Positions 1 to 7,786 of a DNA stretch of 24,053 bases are shown one piece after another. How positions within the stretch are numbered: the stretch's first letter is position 1; each line of letters starts with the position of its first letter. The notes under the pieces are model-generated. The model made no database searches. It saw nothing but the letters and a program-made list of their open reading frames with translations, and was not told the origin of the DNA. The position numbers and the translations under genes are program-made. Source of the stretch: RGIG3528 sp045640725 (lineage in GTDB: Bacteria > Bacillota > Clostridia > Lachnospirales > Lachnospiraceae); assembly GCA_045640725.1 (NCBI GenBank), contig JAZUFN010000131.1:1-24053 (forward strand), in the 5' to 3' direction.

Positions 1-533
1 AGCAGAATCAAAACAATACTGGTGGAAAGATCCGGCTGCTTAAGAACCAAAAAGGTGGGAATAGCAAAAGCAATACCTACTATAAAAATAGTATACCACT
101 TCTCGGCCCTGTCTTTTAGCATGAAATATATTTTGGCCATACCTATAATCAGTGCCAGCTTTGTAATCTCTGACGGCTGAAAAGAAACAATAATCTTATC
201 TCCGGATGTTAAGCCCAGCCAACGGGTAGCACCATATCTGCTGATACCAAATTTGGTGAATTTAACTGCCAGTAATAATCCTATATTTATAATATACAGA
301 ATTATCCAACATTTTGCAATAAAACGATAATCAAATAATGAAACAACTACACATAAACCCACACCGAAAGCAACACCTATAATTTGCTTTATATAAAGAG
401 TCTCATCTGTAACTCCCGGCATAATATAAAGTGTGGCAGCTCCAATCCCACCAAGAATTATAGCTATCAGCAAAATTACCATGCTGTAAGATCTAAAATT
501 GTAGGATTGGAGTCTGAACCAAATTTTCTTCAT
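1..533 (-). CDS. rodA: RodA/FtsW-family SEDS glycosyltransferase, 5' part only
   Basis: This partial gene starts with ATG at 531-533 and is cut by the window edge after 177 codons. It encodes a multispanning membrane protein of the SEDS family, which polymerises lipid II into glycan strands together with a class B PBP. Hydrophobic segments lie near residues 18-38, 48-66, 74-92, 122-138 and 147-165. Family signatures are GATRWLGL at 101-108, FQPSEITKLAL at 118-128 and KQPDLSTS at 165-172, where most relatives have QPDLGT. The start lies 3 bases after the minE stop, and purine-rich sequence inside the end of minE is the likely ribosome binding site. RodA is preferred over FtsW because the gene ends an mre-PBP2-min operon, which also supplies its probable partner PBP2; FtsW is not excluded from sequence alone. 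Confidence 0.93.
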   Translation of the reverse strand, partial: MKKIWFRLQSYNFRSYSMVILLIAIILGGIGAATLYIMPGVTDETLYIKQIIGVAFGVGLCVVVSLFDYRFIAKCWIILYIINIGLLLAVKFTKFGISRYGATRWLGLTSGDKIIVSFQPSEITKLALIIGMAKIYFMLKDRAEKWYTIFIVGIAFAIPTFLVLKQPDLSTSIVLIL

Positions 534-536
534 AAA

Positions 537-794
537 CTATCTTCTATTGCCTTCTTTGATTGGAATGTTGGTATAAAGCGAACCCATGTTGACGTTACCG
601 TCACGATTGACTTTAAGATCAAAATTGTCTTCATCAATATCAATGTATTTTTTTACAACATCGATAATTTCGATTTTCATCTGCTCCATGGTTTCAGGAG
701 AAAGTCCAAGTCTCTCCATGTAAAGAAGCATTTCAAGTCTGTTCTTGGCACTGGAGCTGGACTTTTTTTGTTTATTAAAAAATGTAAACGCCAT
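537..794 (-). CDS. minE: Cell division topological specificity factor MinE
   Basis: An 85-residue protein of normal MinE length. Residues 16-55 match the MinD-binding and MinC-displacing region: AKNRLEMLLYMERLGLSP, then a helix, then IIDVVKKYIDID. The N-terminal AFTFFNKQKK is amphipathic and basic, as expected for a membrane-targeting segment. MinE stimulates the MinD ATPase at the membrane so that the MinC/MinD inhibitor is cleared from mid-cell. It follows minD by 14 bases. Its ribosome binding site is a run of seven G (803-809) that overlaps the minD stop codon, 8 bases before the ATG. Having MinE means this clostridium probably uses an oscillating or gradient Min system rather than the MinJ/DivIVA arrangement of Bacillus; that is inference from the gene set. 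Confidence 0.96.
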   Translation of the reverse strand: MAFTFFNKQKKSSSSAKNRLEMLLYMERLGLSPETMEQMKIEIIDVVKKYIDIDEDNFDLKVNRDGNVNMGSLYTNIPIKEGNRR

Positions 795-808
795 TATATA
801 GTCCCCCC

Positions 809-1594
809 CTACTTTTTCTTCTTAAAGAGATTTGTGAAAATGTTGCCCTTCTTTTTAAGATCCAAGAACTCAACCGTTTCACCTGTTACACGACGACAAA
901 TATTCATAAATGCCTTACCTGCAAGAGAATCATCTCCTACCAGCGGAACGCCCTGGTTGGTAGAAATAACGATATTCTCATCATCAGGTACAATACCAAT
1001 AAGATCAACTGACAGGATGTCAAGAACATCATTGGCAGACATCATATCGCCACGCTCAACCATGTCGATTCTAAGACGATTTACAATCAAATCATGCTTT
1101 TTAATCTCGTTAGCATCCAGAAGACCAATAATACGATCTGCATCTCTAACAGCAGATACCTCAGGTGTAGTAACTACTAACGCACGATCAGCACCAGCTA
1201 TAGCATTCTTAAAGCCCTGTTCAATACCGGCAGGACAATCAAGAAGAACATAATCAAATTCAGTCTTAAGAGTATCTGTAAGAGCCTTCATCTGCTCAGG
1301 TGTAACAGAAGTCTTATCTCTGGTCTGTGCACAAGGCAACAGGTAGAAATTATTAAATCCCTTAACCTTAATAAAAGCCTGATTAATCTTACACTTCTGC
1401 TCGATAACGTCAACAAGATTGTAAACAATTCTGTTTTCCAAGCCCATAACGACATCAAGATTTCTAAGACCGATATCCATATCGATCAATACAACGCTCT
1501 TATTGAGCTTTGCAAGTCCGGTACCTACATTAGCAGTAGTAGTAGTCTTACCAACACCGCCCTTACCGGATGTTACAACGATAACCTCTCCCAT
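809..1594 (-). CDS. minD: Septum site-determining ATPase MinD
   Basis: A 261-residue ParA/MinD-type ATPase. The deviant Walker A motif is KGGVGKTT at 11-18, with both the signature Lys11 and Lys16. A DMD sequence at 38-40 and LLDCPAG at 117-123 form the switch and Walker B regions. The last 13 residues, GNIFTNLFKKKK and neighbours, form the amphipathic membrane-targeting helix. MinD dimerises on ATP, binds the inner membrane and recruits MinC to block FtsZ ring formation away from mid-cell. The gene sits between minC (15-base gap) and minE (14-base gap), with a strong GGAGG ribosome binding site 7 bases before the ATG. Length and all key residues are normal. Confidence 0.98.
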   Translation of the reverse strand: MGEVIVVTSGKGGVGKTTTTANVGTGLAKLNKSVVLIDMDIGLRNLDVVMGLENRIVYNLVDVIEQKCKINQAFIKVKGFNNFYLLPCAQTRDKTSVTPEQMKALTDTLKTEFDYVLLDCPAGIEQGFKNAIAGADRALVVTTPEVSAVRDADRIIGLLDANEIKKHDLIVNRLRIDMVERGDMMSANDVLDILSVDLIGIVPDDENIVISTNQGVPLVGDDSLAGKAFMNICRRVTGETVEFLDLKKKGNIFTNLFKKKK

Positions 1595-1609
1595 TTTGAA
1601 GCCTCCAAT

Positions 1610-2440
1610 TTAAATATTTATATCATTTAGAACCGTTTTTGTTGCGAGCTCAATTGCAATAGAGTCGTTCCTAATAATCGCAATTGATGGTTCATGACTC
1701 TCACTTTTTGAGGAGCTGTCCCCTGCTCTGGCTACCAGATCTGCAATAGACACCTGCATGGGCTGCATATTAAGCGCAAATACAAAAGCGTCTTTATTGC
1801 CCTTAGCGCCTGCCCTGGCACTACCACGAAGTGTACCCAGAATTATGATATTGCCTCCTGAAACTACCTCAGAACCGGCATTTACATCTCCTACTATAAC
1901 AAGACTGCTCTCATCATCCAGAACAAATCCCGAACGTAAATTCCCCTTATAAAACTTGGCCAGATTAGAAACATCAGATGGAGCCTGAACCGCAAGATTA
2001 CCTGCAAGTTCTGCTATTTTTTCATCTTTTTCCTGGACCTTGCCACGTAGTGAAGTAATCTCAGCCAGAAGCTTATCTACGTCTTCCTGATATTTTTTAA
2101 TAACTTCACTGTCCATAATAGCCTTGTGTCGCTCTTCCTCCTCTTCTTGGAGGCTACGCTCTACAGCAGCTTTAAATCTTTCTTCCGTACCAATAGAAAA
2201 ATCCATTATGCATATGCATTGAAAATTACCTGCTTCAGCTATAGTTTTTACAAATTCCTCTTTTTCAAAATCAGAAAGGAGTTTTCCTTCAAATCCCACA
2301 GCTATCTTCTGATTTGAAAACATTTTTGAGGAAGCAAACATTTCTCCTGCCTCGCTCTTTGCTTCTTCAAACGAAGCACTGGGAGTAACAAAAACTGTGA
2401 TTCCGTATTTATTTCCTTTTAATGAAACAAGTCTGCCCAA
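1610..2440 (-). CDS. minC: Septum site-determining protein MinC (revised TTG start)
   Basis: MinC inhibits FtsZ assembly when recruited to the membrane by MinD. Numbered from the TTG at 2438-2440, the protein has 276 residues. Residues 1-85 are the MinC N-domain (VSLKGNKYGITVF). Residues 169-240 are the beta-helical MinD-binding domain, with RSGF, GDVNAGSEVVSGGNI, ILGTLRGSARAGAKGN and the FALNMQPMQVSIA strand. Most relatives read RSGQ at the first motif. Between them is a charged, heptad-like stretch (about 95-150) that makes the protein longer than the usual 220-230 residues. There is no nearby ATG. An upstream TTG at 2446 is only 2 bases from the AAAGGA at 2449-2454, whereas the TTG at 2440 is 8 bases away, so I prefer 2440. 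PBP2 ends 31 bases upstream. Confidence 0.93.
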   Translation of the reverse strand: MGRLVSLKGNKYGITVFVTPSASFEEAKSEAGEMFASSKMFSNQKIAVGFEGKLLSDFEKEEFVKTIAEAGNFQCICIMDFSIGTEERFKAAVERSLQEEEEERHKAIMDSEVIKKYQEDVDKLLAEITSLRGKVQEKDEKIAELAGNLAVQAPSDVSNLAKFYKGNLRSGFVLDDESSLVIVGDVNAGSEVVSGGNIIILGTLRGSARAGAKGNKDAFVFALNMQPMQVSIADLVARAGDSSSKSESHEPSIAIIRNDSIAIELATKTVLNDINI

Positions 2441-2448
2441 AATCAAAG

Positions 2449-2454
2449 TCCTTT
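2449..2454 (-). promoter_or_regulatory. Ribosome binding site deciding the minC start
   Basis: AAAGGA on the minus strand. It is 8 bases from the TTG at 2440 but only 2 bases from the in-frame TTG at 2446, so it favours the shorter MinC. No ATG or GTG start is available nearby. Confidence 0.7.
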
Positions 2455-2471
2455 CTTATTTTTCTTTTATT

Positions 2472-5291
2472 TTAGTCTGGTATAACAATAATATCAGCAC
2501 CGGTATCATTGTTATTCGAAGAAATATTATAATATCTGCAAAGAATTCGTGCTGCCAAAACACCTGAATTACCGCCTGAATAGCCATTTAAAATAAAACA
2601 TGCCAGTGCAGTCTCAGGCTTGTCTGCCGGATAAAAAGATATATGCAGGGAGGACGCGGGATCGTAGTTGGAAACAACTGCAGTACCGGTCTTTCCGCAG
2701 GCAGCCTGAGGAAGAAGTGCAAATGCTCTTCTAACACTACCGGTACCGGTAATACTGCCCTTCATGCCTTCATGGACGGCCTTCCAAGCAGTAGAGGAAA
2801 CATTGGTAATCTTTCTGATTATCTGTGGAGTAAGGCTGTAGACTATATTATCATCCTTATCGGTAATCTTATCCACCAGGGTCATTTTATAAACTGTACC
2901 CTTTGTAGCCACCACCGTAACATATCTTCCCATCTGAGCAATAGTAAATTTGTTACCATAGCCTATGGCTGATCTGATAATATCCACACTTGAAATCTCA
3001 GACAGGCTTTCAGGAATCTCGATACCTGTGTAATCACCAAAGCCAAAAAGCTTGGCGCATTCATTATAATAATCGATACCTCGTTGATCCGAATATGTGG
3101 AAGATCCTTTCATACCCAGTCTGTAACCAATCTCATAGAAGTAGTAGTTACAGGAATTGGCAATAGCCTGAGACATATTCTGGAATTTATGTCCGTTTTT
3201 GGCTGAACAGCTGGGGCTGGGATCTACCTTGGTAAAAATAATCTCATCATAGATCTGTTCAGTAGTATTAATAACATTATTCATAATGCCAAGACAGGCT
3301 GTCATAGGCTTAATGGAAGATCCCGTGGATGTTCTCGCCTGTGTAGCACGACTGTACATAGGGCTGGAATAGTCATTAACCAGGCTCTGATAGTAATCCC
3401 AGTCAATCTTATTGGCCAGTCTGTTATTATCAAATGTCGGATATGTAACCATGGCAATATAAGCACCGGTATTAATATCCGTCTGTACCAAAGCACCACT
3501 GCAGGGCTCCAAAGCCAGCTGTGCAGGAGTAATTTCCTGCTTGGCAATCTTATCTTTTATAAAATCGTAAGGACTAACAGAGCCCCTGTTAACAGCGTTA
3601 TAATCACTATTATTATATTCTAACACATTCTGATCAAATAATAAAAGACAAATTTGCTTACCGGATAATTTATACTCAAAGATCAGAGATCTGTAAATCA
3701 TTAAATCATAAATACTATTATCCTCCAGACACTCAAAGGTCTTTTCCATAAGGATATCGTATATCTCCTCAGTAGTAAGATATAATCCGGCAATCCCCAG
3801 TGCTTCCAGATCAATCCACTCGGATTCAATAGCATGCACAATATACTCATAAAAAGAAATACGATTGTTAAAATAATCCAGATATCCCTGATCGTTAGTA
3901 TTAACATTTTCAGCCGGGAAATAACCTTTTTTATGCATACAGTCATAAAAATAATCAAGGTAATCTCTCATGGTACTGGTAAGGGTTGTAGCCTTTTTTG
4001 TATTGCCCCAGGCCACATAACTTTCCAAAATCTTCTTTACATAAGTATCATAGTTTTCATACTGCTTATATACGGCTTTTTCTACAGAAGAAGCATCTTC
4101 AGCCTTAAAGTGTTGAAAATCAAGAGCATGATTCTTAAATAAAGCATAATACACTTCATAAATCGGTATAGTAATATTATCAGATGATTCGCCTCTGGTA
4201 CCATAATCCAGATTAGGTACAATAGCTGCGTTAATTATCTCCGCAATACGATTCTGCAGAATATAGAAATAATCTCTCTGTAATTCCACATCCAGAGTAA
4301 GATATATATTCTGTCCGGGAACAGGCTCTTTTATGATTTCGGAAGAAATAATCTTGCCGTTTCTCATAACCAGCTTTTCTATACCCTTTTCACCTGCCAG
4401 GATTTCCTCCTGAGCCAGCTCAAGCCCCATTTTTCCAACATGATCTGTGGAAGTATATGTAATCTTACCGTTCTCTTTAAAGTCTTCCAGCTCATTTTCG
4501 TTGATAAGACCGGTATAACCGATAATATGTGAAAAATAAATACTGTGATTGTATATTCTTCTGGTCTGCTGAGCGATAGATACACCCGGCATATCTCCTG
4601 ATGCTTCCATAATGGCCGCAATACACTTATCGTCCACATTGGAAGCCATAGTATACTGCTGAGATTTATCGGTACTGGTAAAAAAGTAATATCTTACCAT
4701 TACGATATCCAGCTTTTCCTCAAGAGTATATTCATCGGAAACGTTGAACATAGCCACACTCTTATCGCCATGACAAAGAAATTCAAATAATTCTTCAGCT
4801 GTAGAATTAATCTGAGCTTCTGTAAGCTGCCTGACACTCTGAAGCCCATAGGCATTTTTCTTAAATCTGAGTAAGGCGTTGCCCTCTATATTGAACTGTA
4901 ATTTGCCTTCTTCGTCAAATTCAATAGCAAAAGACAGTTCAGGCTCATAGCCACATTTTCTGAGAGTGCTGCAAAGCCTGTGAATCATGGCATTTTTCTC
5001 AGCAACAGTCTCAAATAGAGCAGTATCCTGAAGAAATACGGCATAACTCAGCTCATTGTAAGCTAAAAGTCTCCCTTGCTTATCATAAATAAGACCGCGG
5101 GTAGCAGGGATATAACGCTCCACCACGGTAATGGTATCATTGGTAGTAACCTCCCCTTCTCCTCCCTTAACAATCTGCAGATTGTACAGTCTGTAAGAAA
5201 GAATTGCCGCCAAGGCAATAAAAACCAAGTAGATATAAAAAATTCTCGAAGAAAGAATCTCTTTAATTGTTTTAAGAATTTGTGAAATCAC
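2472..5291 (-). CDS. mrdA: Class B penicillin-binding protein 2 (elongasome transpeptidase) with a large insertion
   Basis: Transpeptidase that cross-links peptidoglycan for lateral wall growth and partners with RodA. At 939 residues it is about 250 longer than typical PBP2. One membrane helix lies at about 17-36. The N-terminal PBP dimer region follows (RGLIYDKQGRLLAYN at 65-79; GYTGLINENEL at 258-268). The penicillin-binding domain runs from about 598 and has all three active-site motifs: SSIK at 658-661 (nucleophile Ser658), SCN at 713-715 and KTGT at 867-870. Residues 352-597, between LTLDVELQ and GALVQTDINTGAYIAMVTYP, are extra and match no family I recognise; they are rich in Tyr, Asp and Glu and look helical. 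The start is GTG at 5289-5291, overlapping the mreD 3' end by 20 bases, with AAGG about 11 bases upstream. The catalytic domain looks intact. Confidence 0.95.
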   Translation of the reverse strand: MISQILKTIKEILSSRIFYIYLVFIALAAILSYRLYNLQIVKGGEGEVTTNDTITVVERYIPATRGLIYDKQGRLLAYNELSYAVFLQDTALFETVAEKNAMIHRLCSTLRKCGYEPELSFAIEFDEEGKLQFNIEGNALLRFKKNAYGLQSVRQLTEAQINSTAEELFEFLCHGDKSVAMFNVSDEYTLEEKLDIVMVRYYFFTSTDKSQQYTMASNVDDKCIAAIMEASGDMPGVSIAQQTRRIYNHSIYFSHIIGYTGLINENELEDFKENGKITYTSTDHVGKMGLELAQEEILAGEKGIEKLVMRNGKIISSEIIKEPVPGQNIYLTLDVELQRDYFYILQNRIAEIINAAIVPNLDYGTRGESSDNITIPIYEVYYALFKNHALDFQHFKAEDASSVEKAVYKQYENYDTYVKKILESYVAWGNTKKATTLTSTMRDYLDYFYDCMHKKGYFPAENVNTNDQGYLDYFNNRISFYEYIVHAIESEWIDLEALGIAGLYLTTEEIYDILMEKTFECLEDNSIYDLMIYRSLIFEYKLSGKQICLLLFDQNVLEYNNSDYNAVNRGSVSPYDFIKDKIAKQEITPAQLALEPCSGALVQTDINTGAYIAMVTYPTFDNNRLANKIDWDYYQSLVNDYSSPMYSRATQARTSTGSSIKPMTACLGIMNNVINTTEQIYDEIIFTKVDPSPSCSAKNGHKFQNMSQAIANSCNYYFYEIGYRLGMKGSSTYSDQRGIDYYNECAKLFGFGDYTGIEIPESLSEISSVDIIRSAIGYGNKFTIAQMGRYVTVVATKGTVYKMTLVDKITDKDDNIVYSLTPQIIRKITNVSSTAWKAVHEGMKGSITGTGSVRRAFALLPQAACGKTGTAVVSNYDPASSLHISFYPADKPETALACFILNGYSGGNSGVLAARILCRYYNISSNNNDTGADIIVIPD

Positions 5292-5796
5292 GATCTTCTA
5301 CACCTTCAACCTTAAGTAATAATCTGTGGATAATATGAAATAGCGGGTAAAGGAACAGTCCTGTCAAAAACGTATATACCGTTCTTGGCATCATAGTATT
5401 AAAAAACAGGAGACCTATATTAAGATTACCCATAAGGAAAAATCCTGTCAGGTAGCAGGCAAAGGTATAAAATAATTCACCCACCCCAATAAGTACATTG
5501 GGAATGATAAAATCCTGTTTTGCATAAAGCTTATGAGCAAAGCCTGAAACATAAGCTATCGTCATATATATTACAGATGTAATACCTATGGTCCCTGCTG
5601 AAACAATATCCAAAAGAAATCCTGCAAAAAATCCAACGATTATAGCCTGATTCTGGCCCTTATAATAAGCCAGTGAAACTATCAGAATAAGAAGAATATC
5701 AGGCACTACGCCTGATATTTGAAAATAACTGAACACACTCGTCTGAAGCAGCAGGCATACGAAAAGCTCAATTATTGTAATTATGATTCTAAGCAT
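5272..5796 (-). CDS. mreD: Rod shape-determining membrane protein MreD
   Basis: A 174-residue, strongly hydrophobic protein with about five membrane segments (near residues 4-20, 30-60, 66-84, 98-122 and 138-160). It matches MreD by length, the ISGVVPDILLILIVSLAYYKG region and FAGFLLDIVSAGTIG, and by its position between mreC and PBP2. MreD is an integral part of the elongasome and links MreC with PBP2 and RodA. The ATG at 5794-5796 is preceded closely by AGGGGG. The gene overlaps the PBP2 GTG start by 20 bases, which suggests translational coupling. MreD sequences diverge quickly, so the call rests partly on gene order. Confidence 0.93.
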   Translation of the reverse strand: MLRIIITIIELFVCLLLQTSVFSYFQISGVVPDILLILIVSLAYYKGQNQAIIVGFFAGFLLDIVSAGTIGITSVIYMTIAYVSGFAHKLYAKQDFIIPNVLIGVGELFYTFACYLTGFFLMGNLNIGLLFFNTMMPRTVYTFLTGLFLYPLFHIIHRLLLKVEGVEDRDFTNS

Positions 5797-5854
5797 ATGC
5801 CCCCTAATTTCAAAAATAAGTGATATTTACAGTCTCTTACGACTATCATTTAAT

Positions 5855-6736
5855 TTAGTCTTCGTTATCATTTAACTGAGTAATAATAAGAACGGTTTTT
5901 AAATGCTCAAAATCCACTGCAGGAACCAGGGTCCCCTTCATGGACATATTACTGGAGTCCACATAAACACCGGTAACATAACCTATAAGGATACCGGGAA
6001 GAAACTGATCTGAAATGTGAGATGTAACAACTTCCTCGTTATTAATTACACTGGCATTCAGGGATATCTGAGAAAGATTAATGTCTCCCTCTGTTTTCAT
6101 GGAATTCATATTACCGGACACAATACATGTATCTCCGGAAGATGAAAACATGCCGGAAATATTACTGTTATCATCAATAACTGCTCTGACAATGCTGGTA
6201 CTTCTACGCACTTCTACCACGATACCTACCAGGCCGTTACCGGAAATAACGTTCATTCCCACCTTAATTCCATTTTTTGAACCCTTATTAACTGTAAAAG
6301 TGTTATACCAACCGTTGCTTTCTCGGGCAACAATTCTGGCCTCTTCCTTAGGGAATTCATAATACTTTTTATCAGCATTATAGAGAGCTCTCAAATCTTC
6401 CAGCTCTTTTTTATCCTGTGAAGTCATCTGAGCCTGATTTTGTAAGCTTTCTACCTGCTTTCTAAGATTCTCATTCTCTTCACGCAGCTTCTGCATATCA
6501 TCAAAATATCTGGTCCTTTCAGTGATAGCTGTGCCTATACTGCTCACACCGATCTGCATAGGTGAAAAAACAAAGTCCATGACACTTCTGACAGGATTCA
6601 AAACAGACGGAAATCTGAAAGATACGAACAAAAGTACTATCGATAGGAATGAAAAAACAAAGAGTACATGTTTTGGGAGAATCTGAATATTAAACTTTTT
6701 CTCCTCGTTGTTACGTCTTCGCCTTCTTTTTGCCAT
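5855..6736 (-). CDS. mreC: Rod shape-determining protein MreC
   Basis: A 293-residue bitopic membrane protein, of normal length. A very basic cytoplasmic tail (KRRRRR at 3-8) is followed by a membrane helix at about 23-40, a coiled coil at about 75-122 (MQKLREENENLRKQVESLQN and following) and an extracytoplasmic beta-rich domain. That domain carries WYNTFTVNKGSKNGIKVGM at 143-161, then GLVGIVVEV and QFLPGILIGYVTGV. MreC dimers in the periplasm-equivalent space scaffold PBP2 and activate the elongasome. The gene begins 24 bases after the mreB stop, with AAGGA upstream of the ATG. A 58-base gap separates it from mreD, with no convincing terminator or promoter. Confidence 0.97.
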   Translation of the reverse strand: MAKRRRRRNNEEKKFNIQILPKHVLFVFSFLSIVLLFVSFRFPSVLNPVRSVMDFVFSPMQIGVSSIGTAITERTRYFDDMQKLREENENLRKQVESLQNQAQMTSQDKKELEDLRALYNADKKYYEFPKEEARIVARESNGWYNTFTVNKGSKNGIKVGMNVISGNGLVGIVVEVRRSTSIVRAVIDDNSNISGMFSSSGDTCIVSGNMNSMKTEGDINLSQISLNASVINNEEVVTSHISDQFLPGILIGYVTGVYVDSSNMSMKGTLVPAVDFEHLKTVLIITQLNDNED

Positions 6737-6760
6737 AAAACCATCAATCCTTATTCAATA

Positions 6761-7786
6761 TTAGCCCAGGTGAGAAAGCTGTGCAGAATAAAAAGCAATT
6801 TCATCAAATCTGCCACCCTCTTCCAAAATAATACCAAGGCCCTTAACTACGGTATTGGCAGGGTCTTCACATACATGTGTGGCAAGCTCTGTATCCTGAG
6901 AGAAGAACTTGTCAAGATTCCTTATGTATGATGAACCGCCTGCAAGGAAAATACCGGTATCAATAATATCAGCAGAAATCTCAGGCGGTGCATTTTCCAG
7001 AATGGCACGGACTGAGTCAAGAATCTGATTAAGAGCGTCCTTGATAGTCTCTGTAATAAATTCTGAGTCAATCTCTACCACGATAGGAAGACCGGAAAGA
7101 ACGTCTTTACCACATGCTGTAGCAGTCAAATGCTCCGGATAGCAGGCATAAGCCAACTGCTTCTTTAAATTCTCTGCTGTCGCATGTCCAATAATAAGAT
7201 TGTATTTTTTACGAACATTGTTGGTAATTGCCTCATCAAAGGTATTGCCGCCAATAGGAATAAGTCTGGAAGATACAATGCCACCGATGGACATAATGGA
7301 AATCTCAGTAGTATTGGCTCCCATATCTACTACCATAACACCTGCAGCGTCCATAACCTCAAGACCGGAACCGATGGCGCATGCAACAGGCTTTTGTACT
7401 ATTCTTACTTTTTTAGGCTTGGCAATACAGTTGGTAGCCAGATCAAAATATGCTCTCTGCTCTACTTCGGTAATATCGGTAGGTGTAGCAACAATAATCT
7501 CAGAGCCGGACACCTTGCCGTATTTCTTCTCAATCTTATAAAAAGCTTCGTTCAAAAGAAGAAGCATATTTTTGATATCTGCAATAACACCGTTTTTTAC
7601 AGGATATGTAATATTGTAATTGTCAGGAGCTTTACCCAACATTTCAAATGCTTCATCACCTATAGCCACTGCCTGTCCGTTGCAGATAGCAATAAGGTTT
7701 TTTTCATCAAAAATTACGCCCTCATTTTTCTTGTATATCTTAATAGTGCTGGTACCGAAATCTATACCAAAGACTTTAGATGCCAT
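6761..7786 (-). CDS. mreB: MreB-like actin-fold protein with substituted nucleotide-site residues
   Basis: First gene of the shape operon, 341 residues, normal for MreB. It is an HSP70/actin-fold protein forming membrane-associated filaments that guide wall synthesis. Clear family features are the phosphate-1 loop GIDFGTSTIKIY at 7-18, IGGNTFDEAI at 178-187, GHATAENLKK at 200-209, the adenosine loop LAGGSSYIRNLD at 281-292 and CEDPANTVVKG at 306-316. Several positions are unusual. The phosphate-2 loop reads DMGANTTE (154-161) instead of DIGGGTTE, the adenosine loop reads GGSSY instead of GGGAL, and the conserved EEP near 131 reads QKP, placing Lys132 where MreB has a catalytic Glu. The downstream genes support the role. 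A strong GGAGG lies 9 bases before the ATG. It could be a degenerate or paralogous MreB with weak ATPase activity; another mreB may exist elsewhere in the genome. Confidence 0.93.
   Translation of the reverse strand: MASKVFGIDFGTSTIKIYKKNEGVIFDEKNLIAICNGQAVAIGDEAFEMLGKAPDNYNITYPVKNGVIADIKNMLLLLNEAFYKIEKKYGKVSGSEIIVATPTDITEVEQRAYFDLATNCIAKPKKVRIVQKPVACAIGSGLEVMDAAGVMVVDMGANTTEISIMSIGGIVSSRLIPIGGNTFDEAITNNVRKKYNLIIGHATAENLKKQLAYACYPEHLTATACGKDVLSGLPIVVEIDSEFITETIKDALNQILDSVRAILENAPPEISADIIDTGIFLAGGSSYIRNLDKFFSQDTELATHVCEDPANTVVKGLGIILEEGGRFDEIAFYSAQLSHLG

Noticed and set aside
384..1253. Plus-strand open frame of 289 codons
   Set aside because: It lies antisense to minD, minE and the start of rodA, has no family resemblance, and its composition looks like the complement of real codons.
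5797..5854. Possible hairpin between mreC and mreD (AGTC, loop, GACT)
   Set aside because: The stem is only about four base pairs with no following T run, so it is too weak for a terminator.
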